Positions 7,370 to 12,421 of a DNA stretch of 12,421 nt are shown in pieces. Numbering within the stretch: the stretch's first letter is position 1; each line of letters begins with the position of its first letter. A program made the position numbers and the translations under genes. The notes beneath the pieces are model-generated. The model had not been told where the DNA came from, searched no databases, and saw only the letters and a program-made list of their open reading frames with translations. The stretch comes from Deinococcus aquatilis DSM 23025 (lineage in GTDB: Bacteria > Deinococcota > Deinococci > Deinococcales > Deinococcaceae). The DNA is taken from positions 127,782 to 140,202 of the forward strand of contig NZ_KB899700.1 in the NCBI RefSeq assembly GCF_000378445.1, read 5' to 3'.

Positions 7370-9500
7370 GGACCAATTCCAGACTGGCGTAGCCTGTGCC
7401 GAAGTCGTCCAGCGACACCGTCACGCCCAGCGCCCTCACCTGTGCCAGTTGCCGGGTCGCGGCAGCAAGGTCGGCGATCACGGCCGTCTCCGTCACCTCT
7501 ATTTCCAGAAGGCTGGAGGGTAAGCCGCTGCCGCGCAGGCCGTCGGCCAGTTGAGCCACCAGGGTGCCGTCCCGCAACTGCACGGCGCTGATGTTCACAG
7601 CGACGCGCAGAGACCGGCCCGCTGCGTGCCAGTGCGCAGCCTGCGTACAGGCCGTGTTCAGAACCCAGCGCCCAATTTCTGTGATCAACCCCGTTTCCTC
7701 GGTCACAGGAATAAAGTGTGCGGGTGAAACCGGGCCATGACCAGGACGCTGCCACCGGAGCAGCGCCTCGCAGCCCACCATTGCTCCAGAGTGAAGATTG
7801 ACCAGCGGCTGATAGACCAGAGAAAACTCTCCCCGGTCCAGAGCACCTCGCAGATCCCGTTCGATGGCGGCCCGCCGCTGGGCCTCGTCAGACAGACGGG
7901 GGGTGTAGGGCTCGACCGCCTGGCCTGTAATTTTGGCGTGGTACATGGCCAGGTCTGCGTGCCGGAGCAGGACCGAGACATCGTTTGCAGTTCCCCCCAG
8001 GGGCGAGTGGCTGACCCCAGCACTGGCACTGACGAACAGATCTCCTGCACTGGTAGGCAGTGGACAGTCCAGCGTGTTGAGTATCCCCTGCGTACTTTCC
8101 AGGGCCGCCTCCATGGTCTGGACTTCCAGCAGCAACACGAATTCGTCCCCGCCCAGCCGGGCCACCATTCCCTCTGCAGACCTGTCCAGTCCAGCCGCAA
8201 AGCGGTCAGCGACACCACGCAGAATTTCGTCTCCGACCTCGTGCCCAAGCGTATCGTTGATGGACTTGAATCCATTGAGATCAATCAGGGCCACCGCCAC
8301 CGCCGCCGTGCCTTCCAACATCCCCGAAAGCTGATCACGAAACCGCCGCCGATTGGGCAGGCCGGTCAACTCGTCTCTCGAGGCTTGATGGAACAGTTGC
8401 TGCTGGTGCTCATCTGTACGGTCAAGCAAACTGTTGAGGGCGTCTCCCAGGGCGCTCAGCTCATCCTGACCTGACACCGGGAGCCGGGCGGCCTTGTCCT
8501 CGCTGGCCTGCAAGACCTGTACGCTCTGCCGGTAGAGGGTCAGGCGGCGCAGGATCAGGGCCTCGACCAATGCCATGATCAAGGCAGTAAAGAGCAGCAC
8601 CATTCCCAACACGGTCCAGAGGATGACCCGCGCGGTGATCAGTCCATTGGCATGGTCCACCCGGTCTGAACCGACCTTCAACGTGAGACTGGGGCGCTGC
8701 TGAAAATCCAGCAAGTTCAGGTGGCCTTCAATTCGCTGCTCGTTGATCTGCTGGACGAGGATCCCTCCTGAACCGGGCGGCACCGCCCTTGCATCTGCAC
8801 TGGCCGGTTGCACCTGAAGCGTCAGTCGGGAATCCCGTTTGAGGGTGTCCAACAGCAGCGGCGTCAACTGTTTGCCCATGACGATGGTGCCTGCCGCCGG
8901 GCCAGCCCCCGCGCTGGTGACAATCGGGCGTGCGGCGAGCAGCCAGGCATTTCCTGAAAGGGTGACCAGACCCTTTTGCACGTCTTCCAGCGTGCGGAAC
9001 CTCAGGAGAGAGGGAAAAGAACGTGCGATCTCAGCACCAAGGGCCGCGCTGGGTTCGAACCGTCGGCGGCTCAGATCATAGAACCAGGCGCTGACCAACT
9101 GGCCCTGCGGCGTGAAGTAGACGAAGAGATTGACGGCTGCCGCCTCAAAAGACGAAGCTGTCAGATTGTTCTGCTCATATTCATGTGTGGGACGCTGAAC
9201 GTAGCGGTAGGTGTCGTCCCAGACGGACCAGTTGAGGACAAAGGTGCTCAGGTTCTCTTGCTCGCTGTCCAGCGCCTGTGCGGCGCGTTCAGTGTCCTGC
9301 CGCATACGCGCCGTTTCCTGCTGGTCAAAACGGGCCAGCACCAGCCGTGGCAACAACGCCGCCACCACCAACATTAACCCCATTCCCGCCAGCGCCAATG
9401 CCGCCAGCACCTTTAACCGTAAGGAGAACCGGATCCGGAGAGGCAGAGGGGGGGGCAGCCATAAGAAAGACGGTTCAGAATCAGAGAAAGGTCTGTCCAT
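7347..9500 (-). CDS. Membrane GGDEF-EAL c-di-GMP protein with CHASE4-like sensor, EAL cut short by frameshift
   Basis: The open frame gives 717 residues. Order: membrane helix 1 (about 30-53), a periplasmic CHASE4-like sensor (about 60-285, with the WSVWDDTY patch at 91-98), membrane helix 2 (about 288-313), a HAMP-like linker, a GGDEF domain (ARLGGDEF, GGDEF at 450-454; LTGLPNRRRF at 378-387), then an EAL domain (CEALLRW, E578; VAVNISAVQL; EIEVTETAVI; DDFGTGYASL). GGDEF domains make c-di-GMP and EAL domains hydrolyse it. The GGDEF signature is intact, but the usual RxxD inhibitory site is not seen (SAEG at the aligned position). The EAL stops after DDFGTGYASLELVR because the frame shifts, losing the later Lys/Asp, EGVET and QGF segments. 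As read it could be a cyclase with a dead phosphodiesterase domain. ATG 9500 has only GGGG nine bases ahead as ribosome site. Confidence 0.87.
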   Translation of the reverse strand: MDRPFSDSEPSFLWLPPPLPLRIRFSLRLKVLAALALAGMGLMLVVAALLPRLVLARFDQQETARMRQDTERAAQALDSEQENLSTFVLNWSVWDDTYRYVQRPTHEYEQNNLTASSFEAAAVNLFVYFTPQGQLVSAWFYDLSRRRFEPSAALGAEIARSFPSLLRFRTLEDVQKGLVTLSGNAWLLAARPIVTSAGAGPAAGTIVMGKQLTPLLLDTLKRDSRLTLQVQPASADARAVPPGSGGILVQQINEQRIEGHLNLLDFQQRPSLTLKVGSDRVDHANGLITARVILWTVLGMVLLFTALIMALVEALILRRLTLYRQSVQVLQASEDKAARLPVSGQDELSALGDALNSLLDRTDEHQQQLFHQASRDELTGLPNRRRFRDQLSGMLEGTAAVAVALIDLNGFKSINDTLGHEVGDEILRGVADRFAAGLDRSAEGMVARLGGDEFVLLLEVQTMEAALESTQGILNTLDCPLPTSAGDLFVSASAGVSHSPLGGTANDVSVLLRHADLAMYHAKITGQAVEPYTPRLSDEAQRRAAIERDLRGALDRGEFSLVYQPLVNLHSGAMVGCEALLRWQRPGHGPVSPAHFIPVTEETGLITEIGRWVLNTACTQAAHWHAAGRSLRVAVNISAVQLRDGTLVAQLADGLRGSGLPSSLLEIEVTETAVIADLAAATRQLAQVRALGVTVSLDDFGTGYASLELVRNCRWTN

Positions 9501-9972
9501 AATTCTGGCCCCAGCACGTCACCGAGGTCTTACACCTTGGATTTTTTAGAGCGCATTCATAAATAAGGGTTGGATTGATCCAGAAACAGACCCTGTCATC
9601 ACTGTGAATCCGCACAAGCTGATGGTGCAGGTCAACCCGCTGTTGTGGCTTTGAAGACCCTGTTTCAATTTTTTCAACGGCCATGAAGCCCGAAATCTTC
9701 GCTCCTGTCACGTGAGACGACATAACCAGGCCACTGGATGACGCTGCCCGCGCCCGCGCTCATACCAAAGAGGTGAACGAGGAGCAGCGCCTGACCCACC
9801 GACCAAGTCATGGGTTTGGGTGATATTTGCCGTGATCCTGTTACAGCGATCTGAGAACGCCTCAACTGCAACCCCTGGGACCGTCGCCACAGCCCTCAAC
9901 AGGGCCATTCCAAAGAAGTTCAAGTCTAGGCTTCAAGATCGTCAGACGGCGGCCCCCTATCAGCAGAAACTG

Positions 9973-9995
9973 CTCCCACACCGGAGATGTGGGAG
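9973..9995. repeat. Perfect 8-bp inverted repeat (hairpin)
   Basis: CTCCCACA and TGTGGGAG pair around a seven-base loop. A second small palindrome, GGAAC-atg-GTTCC (9999-10011), follows directly. No T-run is present on either side, so a terminator is not supported. Function unknown. Confidence 0.5.
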
Positions 9996-10197
9996 GCTGG
10001 AACATGGTTCCCGGGTGAGGCTGATGCGGTCCTGGCGTGCTGCAAGGTCGTCAGACAGTAGAGTCACTACCCTCTTCCACCGGTTGATGAGACAGGATTC
10101 ACCTGCCTGTCACCGTAAAAGCTCCTGCTTGGTAGCTGAAGCTGAGACGGCGATGAGGGCAATGTCATAGAGAAAGTTCACGGCCAGGGCCAACGCC

Positions 10198-10226
10198 TTG
10201 TAGAAGGCCCCCCAAAAGTTTATAGG
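10198..10226 (+). promoter_or_regulatory. Candidate promoter of the NPCBM/delta-60 lipoprotein
   Basis: TTGTAG and TATAGG are separated by exactly 17 bases, about 100 bp upstream of the ATG at 10328. The -10 box matches at 4 of 6 positions and the -35 at 3 of 6. The -10 region lies inside an inverted repeat (GAAGGCC 10203-10209 / GGCCTTC 10229-10235) and overlaps the 10-bp palindrome AGGCCGGCCT (10224-10233), which could be an operator. Confidence 0.35.
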
Positions 10227-10327
10227 CCGGCCTTCATGCCTCCCAGATGTTTCAGGGGTATCACTCAGGACACACTCAGGTCGATCTACCCCCCGGCCTT
10301 TTCCTCTGTCTGCTTGCCTGGAGTGTT

Positions 10328-12118
10328 ATGTCTAACCGCTTGCCCCGTGTGCTCGCTGGCTTCACGCTGCCCCTAGTCTTGTTCAGCTGTGCTCAACCTG
10401 ACCACGCTGTTGCCGCCGACCCCTACGCCAATGGGCAAACCTATCCCTGGAGCATGCAGCGATTGACCTCTCAGTCCTTAACGCCCGGCGTCAACACCCT
10501 GCAGTACGAGACCATGACCTATGCTCGCAACAGCTGGGGTCCAGTAGAGCGCAACCGCAGCAACGGTGAACAACAGGCCGGCGACGGGAAGCCGTTGACG
10601 TTGAACGGCAAGGTGTATGCCCAAGGATTCGGCGTCCATGCGGGCAGCGAGATGCGCTTCAGTCTTCAAGGAATAGACGGCGCTCAATGTCAGACTTTCA
10701 CGGCCGATATTGGCATTGATGATGAAGTCAGCAGCCGGGGCAGTGTCCAATTTCAAGTTTTTGCGGATGGTGTCCAGCTATATCAGAGCAGTCAGATGGT
10801 GGCGACCAGTCCCACGGAACACATCAGTGTCAGCGTGGCCGGTCGAAAAGAACTCCGCTTGGTGGTCACGGATGGAGGCAATGGCATCAGTTTTGACCAT
10901 GCCGACTGGGCCGACCCCAAACTGGTATGTGTGACCTTGCCCCCCACGCCGCCAACTGGCGCACCAGGCAGCCTGGATCTCAGCTTTGATACTGACGGCT
11001 TCGTACAACAACCCGTTGTGTCTCCGGCAGCTGACGCCGACCGAAGCTTTTCAGGACTGATTTCCCTGCCCAGCGGCCAACTCATCACTCAAACTGGCTT
11101 CAGTGTGTACCGTTACAACGCCACTGGAGCGCTGGATCTGACCTTTGGGCAGGGGGGATTTGCCCGCCCCATCGGGCCGCCCTCTCAGATCTTTGATCTA
11201 GAGACTCAACCCACCGGGCACGTGCTCTTTTCTGGCATCCGGCGAGGCCTCAACCAAGGGTTCGTGGAGCGGCTTTTGCCCAGTGGCCTGCCTGACCTGA
11301 GCTTTGGAGGACAGGGGAACGGCACCCTGACGCTCTCCGCAAGTGAGTATCACCTCGCTGTGCAATCAGATGGACGGTTTCTCACTGCCGGTATTTCTGA
11401 AATCACAGGCGGCGCTCTCCGATTGGTGGTGCGGCGCTTTCAGGCCAGTGGCCTACCAGATCTGACATACGGTAGTTCCGGCAGAGTGGTGGCCGATGTG
11501 GGCCTGAACCCCGGAGAAGGCTACCGCATTGAAAAGACATTGATTCAGCCCGACGGCAAGCTCATCGTTGGTGCTACTGCGGGGCCAAGCTTCCCTGACA
11601 CCTCGTTTCACCTCACCCGTTTCTTACCCGGTGGTCAACTGGATTCCAGCTTCGGGAGAGACGGTTGGTTGACTTCTCGTCCTCAGGGTCTACCTGTCGA
11701 AATGACCGATGTAGGGTTGAGCCCGACTGGACATCTGATCGTGACTGGGGGGGTCGTGGTCTCCCCGTACATCCGGGGTACGATGACGCGCTACAGCAGT
11801 AGCGGAAACCTGGATCAAACCTTTGGCACCTCTGGAAGCGTTAACTTTGATGGACTCTTTACAGTGAAAGCGGCGGCGGTGCAGACGGATGGCCGCGTCC
11901 TCCTGATCTTCCCTGATGACGGCACACCTGTGTCGAGGGATGTGGTGCGGTTGCAGGCCGATGGGCGCCCCGATACCAGCTTTGGTTCGGCAGGACGGGT
12001 TCGGTTCAATCTGCAGGGTTTGTCGCTAGATGACGTGACAGTTCAAACCGATGGCCGGATTGTTCTGGGAGGAGGAGAGGGAGGCCGTTCTGCTGATCTG
12101 ATTCGGCTCTTCCCCTAG
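10328..12118 (+). CDS. Lipoprotein with NPCBM carbohydrate-binding module and delta-60 repeats
   Basis: 596 residues from ATG 10328, with GGAG four bases ahead. An upstream start at 10247 would add 27 residues before the signal peptide and is less likely. Residues 1-20 form a signal sequence ending LVLFS|C21, a plausible though imperfect lipobox (Phe at -2). Residues about 35-201 match NPCBM: NSWGPVERN, GEQQAGDGKPLTLNG, GFGVHAGSE, DIGIDDEV, VTDGGNGISFDHADW, with C121 and C201 placed to pair. NPCBM modules are proposed to bind carbohydrate. Residues 215-596 carry seven delta-60-type motifs (LDLSFD, LDLTFGQGG, PDLSFGGQG, PDLTYGSSG, LDSSFGRDG, LDQTFGTSG, PDTSFGSAG) 50-62 residues apart, each followed by strands such as QPDGKLIVG. 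Such repeats likely form a propeller-like surface domain (inference). No catalytic motif is seen, so a binding role at the cell surface is most likely. No partner gene adjoins it. Confidence 0.9.
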   Translation: MSNRLPRVLAGFTLPLVLFSCAQPDHAVAADPYANGQTYPWSMQRLTSQSLTPGVNTLQYETMTYARNSWGPVERNRSNGEQQAGDGKPLTLNGKVYAQGFGVHAGSEMRFSLQGIDGAQCQTFTADIGIDDEVSSRGSVQFQVFADGVQLYQSSQMVATSPTEHISVSVAGRKELRLVVTDGGNGISFDHADWADPKLVCVTLPPTPPTGAPGSLDLSFDTDGFVQQPVVSPAADADRSFSGLISLPSGQLITQTGFSVYRYNATGALDLTFGQGGFARPIGPPSQIFDLETQPTGHVLFSGIRRGLNQGFVERLLPSGLPDLSFGGQGNGTLTLSASEYHLAVQSDGRFLTAGISEITGGALRLVVRRFQASGLPDLTYGSSGRVVADVGLNPGEGYRIEKTLIQPDGKLIVGATAGPSFPDTSFHLTRFLPGGQLDSSFGRDGWLTSRPQGLPVEMTDVGLSPTGHLIVTGGVVVSPYIRGTMTRYSSSGNLDQTFGTSGSVNFDGLFTVKAAAVQTDGRVLLIFPDDGTPVSRDVVRLQADGRPDTSFGSAGRVRFNLQGLSLDDVTVQTDGRIVLGGGEGGRSADLIRLFP

Positions 12119-12421
12119 TACAGCGTCAACCGATTAGGGTGAGTATCCACCGATAACATGAGGCATGAAACGTTTTCCTGTGCGGTTGACGCCCGAAGAG
12201 CACGCTGAGCTCGACCGCTTCGTCCACACCGGCATCCGCAGTGTTCAGGCGGTGGTGCGTGCCCGTCTCTTGTTGATGGCGAACGAACAGGGTGCCGCGC
12301 AGAATGACGTCGAGATCGCCCGAACCCTCTCTATCAGTGTCAAAACCGTCCAGGAGAATCGCAAACGCTACGCACAGGACGGCCTCCAGGCCGTCTTGAA
12401 CCGCAGACCCCGGAAAGATAA
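12119..12421 (+). mobile_element. IS630-family insertion sequence, left part (runs off right edge)
   Basis: The transposase start and its short 5' leader lie directly after the lipoprotein stop. IS630/Tc1-type elements insert at TA and duplicate it. A TA at 12119-12120 (or 12116-12117) precedes CAGCGTCAACCG, which I take as the likely terminal repeat. The right end is outside the window, so the boundary is inferred. Confidence 0.6.
12165..12421 (+). CDS. IS630-family transposase, N-terminal 85 residues (partial)
   Basis: The frame from ATG 12165 stays open to the window edge; an in-frame TGA just upstream (12159-12161) makes this the first possible start. The sequence MKRFPVRLTPEEHAEL, then RARLLLMANEQG, DVEIARTLSISVKTVQENR and YAQDGLQAVLNRRPR has the order seen at the N-terminus of IS630 transposases: a helix-turn-helix (residues about 47-70) that binds the terminal repeat, followed by a winged-helix region. 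The DDE catalytic part is not in the window, so I cannot tell whether the gene is intact, or made of two overlapping frames as in some IS630 members. The ribosome site is poor (GAGG one base from ATG), as is common for tightly limited transposases. Confidence 0.85.
   Translation, partial: MKRFPVRLTPEEHAELDRFVHTGIRSVQAVVRARLLLMANEQGAAQNDVEIARTLSISVKTVQENRKRYAQDGLQAVLNRRPRKD

Larger units (their letters stand above)
9501..10327. other. Divergent intergenic region without a convincing gene
   Basis: About 830 bp between the start of the minus-strand GGDEF-EAL gene and the plus-strand lipoprotein. Open frames exist on both strands, but none has a ribosome site, recognisable domain or consistent coding signal. 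Content noted: two hairpins (9973-9995 and 9999-10011), an imperfect 14-base direct repeat (9934-9947 and 10043-10056, CAAGRTCGTCAGAC), a possible minus-strand coding relic around 10104-10206, and a promoter candidate with an inverted repeat (10198-10235). It could be decayed mobile DNA, but no element is identifiable. Confidence 0.5.

Noticed and set aside
7737..8474. Plus-strand open frame of 245 residues
   Set aside because: It is the antisense of the intact GGDEF and EAL coding sequence, with no domain of its own.
9541..9640. Promoter of the GGDEF-EAL gene
   Set aside because: A-T-rich candidates (TATTTA, TATGAA) lack a -35 box at a suitable distance.
9481..9923. Minus-strand open frames upstream of the GGDEF-EAL gene
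   Set aside because: They overlap each other and the gene start, and have no recognisable domain or ribosome site.
9961..10020. Possible tRNA-like fold around the hairpins
   Set aside because: No acceptor stem, anticodon arm or proper T-loop consensus could be assembled.
9820..10170. Plus-strand open frame of 116 residues
   Set aside because: Composition is random-like, it has no ribosome site, and both hairpins and the direct repeat lie inside it.

Overview
The window looks like chromosomal DNA from a Deinococcus-type bacterium. This is inferred from high GC, GC-rich third codon positions, a large SARP/BTAD-type ATPase regulator, a beta-barrel-like envelope protein beside a PKD-repeat surface protein, and an NPCBM plus delta-60 lipoprotein. 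No rRNA or marker gene is present to prove the genus.

Layout. Positions 1-9500 are almost entirely minus-strand. Read in transcription order: (i) a membrane GGDEF-EAL protein (start 9500) whose EAL domain is broken by an apparent one-base deletion near 7369; (ii) a gap of about 420 bp with a nested hairpin just past the old stop, then a possible promoter and 16-codon leader; (iii) a 1131-residue BTAD-AAA-TPR regulator (6613-3218); (iv) a 328-bp gap with a weak hairpin; (v) a secreted, beta-rich, probably outer-membrane barrel protein (2890-1562); (vi) a signal-peptide PKD-repeat protein that starts inside the stop codon of (v) (ATGA overlap, strong AAGGAG ribosome binding site) and runs off the left edge. 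Genes (v) and (vi) are clearly translationally coupled.

Positions 9501-10327 hold no convincing gene, only hairpins, a short direct repeat, a doubtful coding relic and a promoter candidate. On the plus strand a 596-residue lipoprotein (10328-12118) carries an NPCBM carbohydrate-binding module and seven delta-60 motifs. An IS630-family element begins within a few bases of its stop codon, and its transposase runs off the right edge.

Together the window encodes c-di-GMP signalling, an ATP-dependent transcription regulator and three exported envelope or surface proteins. A regulatory link between them is inference from position only. I found no CRISPR array, tRNA, rRNA or prophage. The points most worth a second look are the EAL frameshift, the coupled barrel/PKD pair with its A-B-B module order, the GTGA leader of the regulator, and the insertion element abutting the lipoprotein stop.
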